From Pomacea canaliculata (Eukaryota; Mollusca; Gastropoda; Architaenioglossa; Ampullariidae), in NCBI RefSeq assembly GCF_003073045.1, contig NC_037594.1, positions 23,442,927 through 23,506,926 on the forward strand: a DNA stretch of 64,000 nucleotides, written 5' to 3'. Both the position numbers and the translations under genes were made by a program. Below, piece by piece: positions 37,989-50,270 of this stretch. How positions within the stretch are numbered: position 1 is the stretch's first letter; every line of letters begins with the position of its first letter. Below the pieces are notes generated by a model that saw only the letters and a list, made by a program, of their open reading frames with translations, ran no database searches and was not told the DNA's origin.

Positions 37989-40975
37989 ATGGTAAGGAGC
38001 GTGTGAAATATTTCAGAAACATCTTGGTCAATCGCTTTCTTGTATTGAACAGACGCACGTAAATTGATCATGGCAAGTCAAACTTAATATGAATGTCTTA
38101 AATTCTTTTCTTTTGGAGTTTCTTTATTATCAGATGTCTGAACTGTGGTTCATGCTTTCACTTTGTACTGTTACATTGACGGGTTCAAGTCAGTGGACGT
38201 TATTAGATTATTGAAACCCAATGATGTTTCATTTTGCAGGCAAAGCGCACGAAGAAGGTCGGAATCGTAGGAAAATACGGAACCCGTTATGGCGCTTCTT
38301 TGCGTAAAACCGTGAAAAAGATGGAAATCACTCAGCACAGTAAATACACATGCGGATTCTGTGGCAAGGTAAGGCATTTTCTTTTTGTTAATAAAATGTT
38401 CATTTTTAGCACTAATCCACCTACCCTCAGATACTCAGGTGTAGATTGCCCATTTATAAACATGACAGTCAATGACACCTGCATAGTACATTAAGTGACA
38501 TGATATTTAGACCTTTTGTAAACTCACAGCTTCAATCGCTGTCTGATGGGTCTGTGTAACAGAATGAAACTAGCAGTACTAAACGTCTCGGTTCAAGCTT
38601 CCGATGGATTAGTAAACATTTTCTTGGTTTTATTTATCAAAACCAAGTTGTGAGTTGCATAATTTTGCTTTTGCAATGTTATTTTATTTCTTATGCCCTG
38701 TAATGTTTCGTCCTTTACTTTTATTTCAAGTAAACTGCCAATCGAAGATTCACTTGACCGATAGGCTTTATTTTTCTTCACTTCTTGACGAGACGTTTGG
38801 TTTCGCTGCTGTGCCTTCGAATAGTACGCTGATATTTTCAAAATATGCTTGTATAATTCTGCTTTTACTATGCTATTTTATATCTAGCAAGAGCCAAGTG
38901 GAAAGTATTTGATGTGGTGCCCTTATTTACCCAGATTCAGCAATAAAGACATATTTCAGATGGAATTCCAAATTCTTAGTTTACTTTCCCATTGTCAAGC
39001 AGCTCTAGCATGTAACATGAGTTATCATTAGGTATCAACATGCGTTTTACAATTTCATTCACTATCAGTAACATGCGCAGACTATACTGAGACGTTTAGT
39101 ACTGCTGGGAAGTTTCATCCTGTTACACCTGCAGTTACTGAAAGATTAGGTATATTGTTTTTAAAAAAATAGTTAATGAAGTAACTGAAATTTCAGGACT
39201 CCATGAAAAGGCAAGCAGTAGGTATCTGGGCTTGCACAAAGTGTCGCAAAGTTGTTGCTGGTGGAGCCTGGGTTTACAGGTATGTCAGTATAGTTTTTAT
39301 CGAAATATTTGGTACACCTTTTTTGGCAAGTGTCAGAAAGCATGTTTAGAAATTCAGATACAATGGTACCTCGACATAGGAGTGCCCTAACATATGAGTG
39401 TTTTGAGATACGAGCCGCCGAGCGAGCGAGCGATATTTGCTTCGAGATGAGAGCAAGATTTGAGAGATACGAGGAATCGCACACTACACCGCTGCACACG
39501 ACCCCAACATGCGGGCGGATGTAGCGTCTAACAGTTTCTCCCACCTCAGACTGACCTCAGTCTGTGCTTGTTTCCCTCGTGTTCGAATTTTTGATTTGCA
39601 TATTTACATTATAGAGAGACGTGGAGTTGCAACTCAATTCCGTTCTGCGGGTGAAAAAGGCGTGACCAAAAAGCACAATGACGAAAATAAGCGCTTAAGC
39701 TTCTTGTAAATACATTTTCATTCAAAAACTTAACAAAAACAACTGAGGTTGTAATTGGGAGCTGAACGGAATTAATGGCATTTCAATTAATTCAATGAAA
39801 GTTGCTTGAGATACGAGCAGGTTTTAAACTCGTAATACACTGTCTTTTCACTGAATAGGTACCTTAAGTGTACTCCTTATCCCTCACAGAATGATGAGCC
39901 ACAATCATGGCTTTGCCTTTCAACTCTATTCAGTTTTTACTTCTTTATTTCTATAAATACATTATTTCTTACGTTGCTCTTGATATGAAGAACTTTTTGT
40001 TGTGTAAATAATAAGCTCTAGTATCAAAATAAAGTACAGGCAGCCATGTAGTATCTAAAGCTGATCGGGTTATCTCCCTTTTTCCAACTGGTTGAAGATA
40101 ACTTTTTTCTACATCATCTTCATGCTGATCTCACCTGACTTACACTTCTGACAGCATTTTTCCTAAGAGAAACTGGCTATCGCCATATTGTGTGCTGTTG
40201 TGTTACATCACTGCTTTATCTTCCCTAGTAATGCACTGAGCTTTTTTATTTTTGCTGGCCAAAAATACTATACAAGTGCACTCTATTACTGTACTGTAAA
40301 GGACTGCTGTTGCTGGAGAAAGGCGCTATGTAAATGTGTCTTAATTATTTCTCTCTGCTGGCAAACAGCCTATATGTGTACTGCAGGATGTGTACCAAGA
40401 GGAACTTGTACAGTGTGTATTAGGTAGCAAACCTGATGGTGTTTAATTTGGCAGCTGCCATATTTGAAGATGATAAGTCCACAGGCCATCTGTTTGCTTT
40501 GGAGGACATTTATAGGACCTTGTACAGGTTCTTGCAGCATACATTATATCAGTTTAGTACATTGGTGCTTTTGTGAGAAAGTGGCTATTGTTGTATTTCA
40601 GTAGTTTTCAAAGTGTGGTCTGCAGCTGACAGTCATTTATCAGCAAAGTGATGTTTAAATTGCCAGATATGTTAATTAGTTGAGGTATTAATTTCACACG
40701 AGTTTTAATTTTATCAATGCCGAACTGCTCGTTCACATAAAGTGCTCGATTTACCAGCTATGTCACAGTGCATGTCCTTTTAATTTTTGTGTGTACTTTG
40801 CTAAGTATGTTGTTTTATTTAAACCTATTACTATACTGCTGTCACATAAAACCCAGAAAAAAATTTGTGTTCATTCCAGTGTTTTATTTCCAGTTTTTTT
40901 GTATTTTGCAGCACTACAGCAGCAGCCACTGTGAGGAGTGCAGTTCGACGTCTTCGTGATATGAAAGAGTCTTAA
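37989..40975 (+). CDS. RPL37A: 60S ribosomal protein eL43 (RPL37A)
   Basis: Four exons: 37989-37991 (ATG alone), 38240-38368, 39197-39279 and 40912-40975, encoding 92 residues, the usual length of the family. The sequence begins [20 protein letters not shown] and keeps the four zinc-ligand cysteines in two pairs, CGFCG and CTKC, followed by VVAGGAW and an Arg-rich C-terminal helix. It is a structural zinc-ribbon protein of the large ribosomal subunit. A first coding exon made only of the initiator ATG is common in ribosomal protein genes. The start is preceded by a TOP-like pyrimidine tract. AATAAA at 40981-40986, six bases after the stop, is the likely polyadenylation signal. The third intron carries a Tigger-like element. 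Confidence 0.97.
39361..39842. mobile_element. Tigger/pogo-like non-autonomous element in RPL37A intron 3
   Basis: The left end CAATGGTACCTCGACATAGG and the complement of the right end, CAGTGTATTACGAGTTTAAA, are diverged inverted repeats. Both ends contain the words GAGATACGAGC and CTCGTATCTCA typical of Tigger-like families. TA precedes the left end. About 480 bp long with no transposase frame. Divergence between the ends suggests an old copy. Confidence 0.55.
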
Positions 40976-43900
40976 AATCTAATAAACAAATTGACCTGCT
41001 TTGGTGGAAGTCATTTTTTCTGCTATGAGCACAAATGCTATTCACAAAAGGAGAGGGGGGATTCAACATAAACCTCTTTCTTAAAACTAATAGCAGGCAC
41101 AAATTAAAGACTTGTCCATTGGAAAGAGAGCAGATGGTTACTCCTCTAAAGTTGTCATTCACGGTTTTTACATTGGATAAGCGGGGAAAAAAAACCACAT
41201 CCTAAATTAAGCAAATTTGTATGGTTCCACCTTTGGGTCTTACTGGAGGGGGGACCCCGACGGCTATACCTGCGAACAGTAGTGACCCCAGAGCCTCTTT
41301 GCTGTTGTGCATTCAGAAGAAATTCTTAATGGACAAAACAGACTGCTCGGGCACATTGCAGTATTGTGTGCAGCTGTCTAAAAGACCAAATGGCAGATAT
41401 TAACTCGCCAGGATCCCATCCAGCACACTGATACAGATGGACCTTCTTACCAGACTGGAGGAGGGAGGGAAAGGGGATTAACTGTCGCAGAACCTGCATT
41501 GGAAAAAATAATTTCATAGCGGTCATAATAATAATTGGGCCCCATGCGCCACATAGGAGCAACCAGGAATAAACAAATCAATAATAAACACTTTGATACA
41601 TGTAGTGCTTTCCGATGAGTGCTTTCCAAAAGTGGTAGACCATGGTATTCGCATAAACAGATGCTGACACTTGTACAATAGACATAAAAGATAAAGACAT
41701 GCAGGCCAGGGTTGCGGTGAAGTCTGTTCTAAAAAAAAAATCGTCTGAAGTTTGGGCTTGTATGTTTTAAGAGAATCTGAGTGACGAGGGCTGACGGGTA
41801 ATCTATTTCACATCTATGATGCTCGTCTTATTCAGATGCATGAAATTGAGGTTTTAATGAAGGTACGTCAGCATCAGTTTACAAAATTGTCAGTTACTGA
41901 TCCAAATAACTCAGAAGAGCGCAGAAGTCTAGTGTATATGACAACGAAAATGCTTATATATGATGTCTTGCACAGTGATTTGGGAAAGTTGAGAGACCTA
42001 GTTGCTTGCCATGGGCAGGTGGCAAGGTACACTGATTTTTGAGCAAAACGTATGCGCGGCTGTCAGAATGTTTTGACTTGGGGCGTCAGGCCGCACGCAC
42101 GTGAGAGCGGCGGAAAGAGTAAACATTATTTTTGCAAAAAAGGTACAGAATTTTCTAGAAGGATATATGGACCTCTTGATATAGTTTTAGACCATTGGCA
42201 ACATTCGCGCGTCCAAGCTACGCAAGTCAGTCGAATTAAGTGTTTGATTTTTGTTAATCGTATTTGCTGAATATAAACGACGTCAGCACAGACTCGCTGC
42301 AGCACAACCGTCGCCGGCCGTTACAAACGTGGAGGAGTAAAAGAGGATGTAGTTATGGAAACGAATGTGTCACTTCGTCTGCTGCGCCTACCTAGTCGAT
42401 ACACTAATCCTAATCCTTAAAACTAAATCCTGTGGTGCGACTTTACAAGGCCCGGGTCTATTATCTAACCGATAAGGGGAAAAAAATCCCTAAAATATCC
42501 CTGTCACACTGTTCGTTAACGGATGGTAAATTATTTCTCTGGAATTGATGTCCCATGCCCCTAACATTTAGTGTTAAGATTAGCGTCTTATTACCTGTAA
42601 TCTTTATAAAGGTACTATTTAGCATGCATCAAGGCGGAGGTGAGGTGAGGCAACAGACTTCGTGATTCATCCACAGGCCGGAGCAAAGACCCGCCCGAGA
42701 GTCGACGAATGTTTCGTGTTGCAGCAAAGATGACAACACCAAGATGTAACGCCCACATCGAGTGATAGTGAGCTCAGCAACGTCAATCGTCAGACATTTG
42801 GCTTGTGTATGTATTCAAAGGCAACATTTGTTTTGTGTGTGTGTGTTCAGAGGATGCCGGTTTCCGAGTGAAGACGTCGTTTTTCAAACGAATGGCAAGT
42901 CGTAAAGCTATACGGTCAGTGAATTCATTCCCCCTTTAGCCATTTAACACCACATAAACATATATCATTACAATGACTGGCTTATAACTGATGACTATGA
43001 AGACGACAGGAGATGAAGTGTTTTTCTTATTATTGCTGCCTGAGGTAAACAGAACAAAAAACCTATGCATTTTTGGAAAGGAGAAAACGTGAACTTAAAA
43101 ATAAAATGAAACACAAAAAGTAATGAAAATAGCCCTGGACACAACACTGTAACAGGTGGACCAAAAAAACAAACTCCCAACTATTCCTATCACCCGCTTC
43201 ATTAAAGGCACACAGCTGCACACCTCACGCCCCCTCAGTTCAATCTGCTCAGCTCTACTCTTCCTCGTACCCAATATCTCTGCTCAACCACAAAAATGAA
43301 ACATATTCGATTTGCCGGTAACAGCTGTTGATCGTCTGTCGCAACCAATACTGGGGGCGAATCTATGCCAATGTCTCCATTCATCTGTTCTCCGTCCACT
43401 CAGTTCGACGAACAGCATCCAAGAATTTCCAGAATTTATCATTACCTTCGTCACACAAATCACTCCCGAAATACTTCAAAACGCTCCATAGCATCAACAT
43501 AACAAGTCTTGTATCACTTTCATCCAAAATATACTGCTCAAAACATTGGAAAGGCTACTTTCATATTTTCTACATTTTTTAATTATCGTGTTTGTATAAC
43601 AGTGAGCAATTCTTTCAAAATCCTTTTTCGTGAATTTGTTGTGGGTGAACAGAACGTGAATCTGATGACAATCCAGTTTGGTCTTGCTCATGCTTAGTAC
43701 AGTAGTCCAGCAAAAACGTCATTAAGTCCACAGAAAATGCGTGCAATGGCAACTCATCCATATGACAAAGCAGAACTGAACAGTAGAAAACATGCAGTGC
43801 ACGTGCAATCCTTGTCCATTGTCAACAATAATTTTAAAGCCATTGGAGGGTTTACTCCCGGGTTCTCTTCGCCTTTTTAATCAATCCTCAGAAACAACGA

Positions 43901-44000
43901 GCAAGGACTGTCGACCAACTGAGGGTCATTACACGGCTGCAGGAGAGCGCAGGTGCTTGATTGAGAGTTGCTCAGTTTGTCATTCAAACTGTACGAGGCC

Positions 44001-44301
44001 CAGGGCCGCCGAGAGCCAGCCCGGGCCCCGGGACAGACGACCTCTCCGAGCCCCTTGTACTTGTAATTGTAAATTATTTTCCCAGTATATAATATATGTT
44101 TACAATTCGAATCTCAATATCTACACTCAAACTCAACTTCTGCATGTGTAATGCTTGGGTGTTCTGTCCTTAGACCTTTCTTTAAAAGAAAAAGAAAAGG
44201 AGAAGAAGAAAAAAAAAATCCACTGACCAAGGCCGGGCCCCCTTGACAGCCGCGGGCCCGGGTACACTAGACCCCCCTGTCCCCCCCTCTCGTCAGGCCT
44301 G
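44001..44301. mobile_element. hAT-type MITE, 301 bp, GC-rich, with 8-bp duplication
   Basis: It begins CAGGGCCGCCGAGAG and ends CTCTCGTCAGGCCTG, imperfect inverted repeats. An exact 8-bp duplication ACGAGGCC flanks it (43993-44000 and 44302-44309), as expected of hAT. The ends are rich in CCCGGG-type words while the centre is AT-rich and non-coding. The sequence just right of the duplication is Tc1-like transposase coding. Confidence 0.85.
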
Positions 44302-44510
44302 ACGAGGCCTTCAGATCTGAATCCCATTGAACATATGTGGGATGTCCTGGGACAGCGACTTGGAGCCAATCACCCCCAGGCAGTTGACCACAATCAGTTG
44401 TATCAGTTTCTTTAGCAAGAGTGGCAAGCAATGCCTCAAAAGACTGAGAATATTGGTTCAGTCCAATTGTGCCTTGCCTGTATTCAGGCCAATAGTGGAC
44501 ACACTCGATA
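44302..44510 (+). mobile_element. Tc1/mariner transposase C-terminal remnant
   Basis: Translation from the duplication gives RPSDLNPIEHMWDVLGQRLG, the DLNPIEHxW block around the third catalytic acidic residue of Tc1-like transposases, followed by QEWQAMPQ and a terminal NSGHTRY, with an in-frame stop and at least one frame change between. Only the last 70 codons or so are recognisable, and I could not find matching upstream transposase or terminal repeats, so this is a decayed piece of a plain DNA transposon. Confidence 0.75.
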
Positions 44511-45452
44511 TTGACTTTCATTTTTCTGAATTTTGAAAACACTTTTAGTCCAAGCTCAAATTCTTGTTGTTAAAAATGATTTGTTTTAATGAAATTGACC
44601 GAATATGTTTCATTTAATGAATATAGAAATACTTCGATTTTATGTTATGGTCTGTGTGTTTTTTATATCACGAAACGGAATTTGCTATACAATTGTCCTT
44701 TCCCTTGTTTTGAGCAGTATAAATCCTTCTTGAAGATACACACCACGTAGTTTTTCCCCTCCGCCGCTCAACAGTACATACATCACTTCCACCTCGTTCG
44801 TCCGGCAGACAACTTTGTATTATCTGCGCCCTCTCCCCATATAAACCATAACCTAGCTGACGTAATAAAAACCACCACTGGACGGAAACATCACGTGACA
44901 TGCAATACAATTAAAGGGTTTCACATTTACTTCGATAGCCTAGTGTAGGCCGAAGTGCCCCTCGTTGCTGACCCCCTCAAATCAAATTTGAACACATGAT
45001 TTGCATTTTATGTACATATTTGTTAAGCGGCGAGTCAGTCAGACTGCCGGATTCATAACAAAATTCAAAATAAGTAAAAAAAAAAGCCCTCATCTCTCAA
45101 GCTATTAAAAAGCTGATCATTAATGCCCCTCACACTTTTATATTTTAAGGTATATTATGTATTAAACATTAAACAAAATCCCGAGAACAAAATGTATTTT
45201 ACCCTTTTCAGTGCATTTCCAATACAAGTATGTTCACATTTTTTTACTTGTTTTATTTAAAATTGATATTCTTTATTTTAGTTAGATAATTCAAAGGATG
45301 GTGTATGTAAAGTTTGCTGCTGGAGTGCAATTTTGATTATTTATGCTTTATGACAGGGACTGCAGCTATAGTTACCCTTGAGTTGTGCGAAAGAACATGC
45401 AAATGTCTGTCTGCGTGCATGATTGAGACCAGACTTAGAGGACTGTTGTGAC

Positions 45453-45610
45453 AGGGTTTAATGGGCGGTCGACTGTGGAGCACGAAATTGCTCGTTCAGC
45501 AAAGGCGAGGCTTGCTCGTCCTGTGGTGCGACCTCTCCTCTCCCGCCGCCAAAACCACTCTGCCTGTCTAGCAGCTGTCCAACAGAAATGGGTGCACATA
45601 CAGAAATCTG
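45453..45610 (+). mobile_element. Possible Tc1-like transposase relic
   Basis: An open stretch reads GFNGRSTVEHEIARS, then ARPVVRPLLSRRQNHSACLA, resembling the linker of Tc1-like transposases before the catalytic core (a pattern like RRPVVRPLLTRRHR-x-ARLA). It is GC-richer than its surroundings and runs into a stop at 45620. It lies 3' of, and so is not simply the missing part of, the remnant at 44302. Assignment is weak. Confidence 0.3.
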
Positions 45611-48600
45611 TGGACATATGATTGATCAGGGAAGGTGAAGTCAGCGGAAGGAAATGGTTGGGGTCTGCTTTTCACAGCCACTGTTCACACGAAGAACGAG
45701 GTACCTTCGATACAATTACCAATTACATTGAACACACAAAACCCCGTTTTTGTGAATGGTGCAGTTTGTCGGTTCAATTATGGGTAGTAATTATATTTGA
45801 CCATGCATGCGGTTATCACCTACACAGTTTTCCAGAGCTCATTTTCATGGTCATAGATAATTGACCCATGAGTAAAAATGCTAAAACTAGGGTAGGGAAC
45901 CAACCCGACAGGCAAACTAACTCTCCGATTCATGAGCACTGAGGAGGTGGTTACCAGCACCACGAATTTGTATTACTGGACTGCTGGCAGACGGTTTTTT
46001 TTTCCAGTTAACTACTAAAACGAGGCATGCTACTACAAAGCTTCCGTTTAGTCACATTCTTTGTTTGAGCTCGCCGAGACTAACAGCGGAGAACTTCGCA
46101 AGAGGCTAAGCGTTGGTCTCGGCAGACAGCAATCCACCTACACACGTCCATGCCAGCACTGCGGGGATTCCCGATTTCTCGAATAAAGGACGTCACTGCG
46201 CATGCGTGTTTGGTTAGCGGGTGAGGCGTGACTTTTTACAGCTAAAACGAAAAACATTTTTTTAAAATGTTAAACGCAAGGTAAAAAGCTGTCGAAAGCC
46301 GAACCTATTCATTCTGACAAAATGATGCTCATCGGGCATGATGGCTAAAATATTAATTTCTTTCATTTTGAAACAAATTACCAGCGGAAAAAACTGATCG
46401 ACCATAATGTCGATTGCAAAAGTCATTTTCGTTTTTCTTACGGTGTCTGCTCCTCTCAGATTACGAGTTCAATAAAAAGGATATTTGTCTTAAGTTCTGT
46501 ACCATTTTATATGTCCAGTTTATTTCTTAGTTCTATAGAAATTTAACATACCTTTCTGTTGAACTAAATCATGATCTCCGCCATATATTTACCTTCGTTG
46601 CGAGAAAGTTATCGGAAGGAGACAACTCCGATAAAATAGTTTGGATTAGCCTACTCAGAGTCTATGAATATAGGGTGTCAGTTGAAATATCTAGGGCCAC
46701 ATTCACAAAGTGAGGATGAGTCGTGAACCCTGGGCAAAGTGGGTTAATCAAGGAAAAGCGTCTCGTCTCCATAGTTCCTATGCACCGTCAGGACTACGCG
46801 GATTTACTTCATTTTACTTTACCTCAGGGGATCTTTGCCACTGATTTATAACCTCCGTCCAAGGGATAAAGCAACGCCCACCGAGTCCAGACACCATTGT
46901 AAAAATACAATTCTTTTATGCTTACTAAATCGGTCACAGTTCACATTACCTTAAATTTGTCGTACTCAGTGTTTTCCAATGGCACATGATAGTGTTACAG
47001 AGACTCGTCTAGACGCTTGCTTTTGAATTACCGGGATGAGGACTTACCTTTCCCTCATGAAAATGGCGGATATACCCACCTTGGGTAATAGCACATCATG
47101 AATGAGGATGCTTCTGAAATATTTTAATAAGCGAGAGAAACATCCCCCTGTCATGCGCTGTAGCGGCTGATCACGCCCTCGCGCACACAAACACACGTAC
47201 GTATGCACAAGCGGTTAAAAGGCTTCTAGACCAAACAGTGCTATGAATTTGCCAACATTTCAATTGTCCGTGGCCGTGATTTGTCTGCACGCTGGCATCA
47301 GACCGGAAGACGAGCGCCGGTACGTGCACGCTCCCTCCCAGCAGGACTCGCGCAGGCAGGCCCATGGAAACAGGAACGGTGCCTGTTGGTGCACACTTTC
47401 ATGTTGGTCGGCGACACTGGCAGAGGTCTTCCTATAAAACGCAGTTTTTCTTTAATTTTACTGGCATGTTTTTCAATTAATTTCGTGGTTGCTGGAGTGA
47501 TCCATCGCATAAAAGAATTGTAGAAATTTAAAACCTTTGTGATATTTGTGCGAACATTCAGCTTGAGCTTTATAATCAGGATTCATTAAGGTAAGTGTGT
47601 ACGATTTTTGTTAGAAGTTTTATTCGTAACCTTCATTTTTGATGACATGTTAAAATAAATATGGTCAGCATTCTTTTCAAGACACAGAAAAGATAATACG
47701 TTTGCAACCGTTAATGTAAATATATTTTATCTGGGATTATCTTCAGGTCCTATGAAACAAACTTGCCGATGAATTCATGTTTTAAATGTTTGTATTTCAA
47801 GTTTGGATACACTACGATACATAAAATCAGTGTGATGATACAGCAAATGGTAGGGAACTGCTTTCAGAAGTCGGTGACTAGCCATCAACCCGATTTGGAG
47901 GCAGGTGTTATTCTCATGTTTACTACATCTGTCACAGTTCACATGTACATGAAAACTTGCCGTACTCCGTTTTGCCAATGGCAGGAGATAGTGCTATGAA
48001 GAGAAATAAAGAATGGCAATGATCGTGTATATACTATAATTGGACATCGATTTTCGAAATGAAGTCCCTTGGTTTTTATGGGTCCAATCAAGCAATCCTA
48101 TTCCTAAAGTGAAAAAAAGAGAGCCAACCTTGTTTGTCAAGAGGCCAAAAGTTGCTGCAAAAAAAGCTTGTTCTGTTTGCATTGGAAGACTGTAATATTT
48201 ATTTCTTAGAACTATTTAAAAGGAAACAGGAAACAAACATTTCTGTTTGAAGACTGCCGAGTGGTGAACTAGTTTTTACATTGTTTTACCATTTTCCTTC
48301 TCCGCCTCTCTCTCTCTCTGTTTATTTCTGCAATAGTTTCTTAGAAGCTGATGAAAATTTCAAAAAGCAACACATCACTAATAGAAATTCATAGAAAAAT
48401 ACAAGAAAAAATTTAACTTGTACGAAAATCCGAAGTACGATAGTAACGGACCTTTCTATGCCTTGTCTCCCTGGTAAGGGAAGCGCTGGCCGGCGACGAT
48501 TCATTATATTGTCTTCTCCTTTCTAGAGTCTTCCCTCTTTAAAAAAAACAAAACAAACAACCTATTACTCATTCAACAGGTGCAGCTTGGAAACCCGATC

Positions 48601-50129
48601 TGTTCCGACTCGTTAACGTCATTCACCTTTCTGTGACATCTTCCCCCATCCTTACAAAAAAAAAAAAACCCCACCATTTTGTTAAAACCGTTCTTCTCTC
48701 TTTCTCGTTGTAATCTATCTCTAATCTTTCTCTCTCAGTTTTTTCTTTTTATCTTTGAGAGATGAGAAGAATTTTTTTCTTTCTCAAGCATCTCTGGTCT
48801 TCTAATTCTCGCTCAATTCTCATATTTCTCTACTTGCTGTACAATGTAGGGAGAGCATCACGTATCAAGTCTATTCTCTCCCCTTGGCCTTTAATCCTTT
48901 CATTAAATGGTTAATGCCTGCATGAAATAAAAAATGGGCAAAAATAGGAAAAAATATCTACGAAGAGAAACTTATACTCTAGCGCAGAAAAATACAGAAG
49001 GATGAAGAGAGCGGGGATAAAAGAAGGCACAGGCAGGCAGACCATTCCCTCACTGTGGGGGACGAAAACTGTACACCCTGACAGACCGGTATAACTAGAG
49101 ACGGAAAGAAGCAATTAACTGAACAATGCCTAATCTCTCCTCAGCGCGAGGAAGACCAAAAAAGGCAATTACCAGCTTTCTCACCTCACAGAAAAGTCCG
49201 CGCGAGGCAGATTACAGCGGGGGTCACGTTGGGGTCAAGAAATATTAAGCCGACGCTCACTCTCAGAAAATCGCCTTAATAAAATACATACGATAATTGT
49301 TGACAATAACTGATTCTTAATACACATTCAGAAAGTTACTACTAATTATTCAACAACTCTAATTATCAAATATCAACAAAACAGATGAAAGTGATTACCA
49401 TCTTGCTTGTTTTACTATCCTCACTTATGTTAAAGACAGAGCAGTGTAAAATCTGGACTGCTGGACGATTTTTCGCCATCTTTTCATCTACCAGTAGCCA
49501 TCGATTCCTTCCAAGTCTTCGAGAAAAAGTATAATAAATTTTTTCATGACTGCAGCTTGTGCATAGGATAACAGTGAAAACATGTGAGGGTAAAAGTAGA
49601 AAATGTTAAGGAGGGGTTTTTTCCCAGTAAAATGAAAAGATGGAGTAGATCGTCTAGCGTCTCTTCTCCACCGCTGTTGTTGCTGCTGGCTGTCAGTGAT
49701 AGCGACGACGACGACAAAGGTGTTGGATCTTTTGTTCCCTTTGCTAGACGGGCAGAACTGACGTCAGAGACCAAAGAGTTCCTCTCACGAACATTTCAAT
49801 TCTTGGCACGATCTGATCAGGCCTTAACCCTCCCCTCCACCTATTCACGCCATGAAGGGTCTTCCCCAGGTATTTGCTGCAATCTTTTCCCTCTCCCTCC
49901 ATTGCATCTTGCGGGATGAATGCAAGCACACGAACAAAAGCTAGCGTCCCTCGTGGACTGCTGCAGGGCTTTGCTGTGGTGCCGGAGATGGCAGACACAC
50001 TTACGCACGTTTGCACAAACACGATACAGTTGCATTTTTTCTGCTCGATGTCGGTGTCTGTGTTCTGGAAGACAATGAAAAAACACGATTTGTGGGGACT
50101 ATATCAATGATACCGCAAATGAAAGTTAT

Positions 50130-50270
50130 GAGTTTTTTTCTTTTTTGGTTAAGTTTGTTTAGTTTTGTGCTTTTATTTTGCTTTTTGTGGTTTTGTTTTG
50201 TTTGTTTTGCTTTTTGTACTTTTGTTTTGTTTTGTTTGCTTTTATTTTTGTTTTGTGCTTCTGCTTTGTA
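50130..50270 (+). repeat. Low-complexity T/G-rich tract
   Basis: About 140 bases made almost only of T and G, with recurring TTTTGTTTTG words and near-tandem TTTGCTTTTTGT segments. Any open frame through it is an artefact of composition. Confidence 0.7.

Noticed and set aside
41836-42042. 68-codon plus-strand open frame (MHEIEVLMKVRQ...)
   Set aside because: No recognised motif, no supporting neighbours, and length expected by chance in this composition.
49584-49919. 111-codon plus-strand open frame with Ser, Leu and Asp runs
   Set aside because: Low-complexity runs from CTG/GAC repeats, no domain, and an equally long frame on the other strand.
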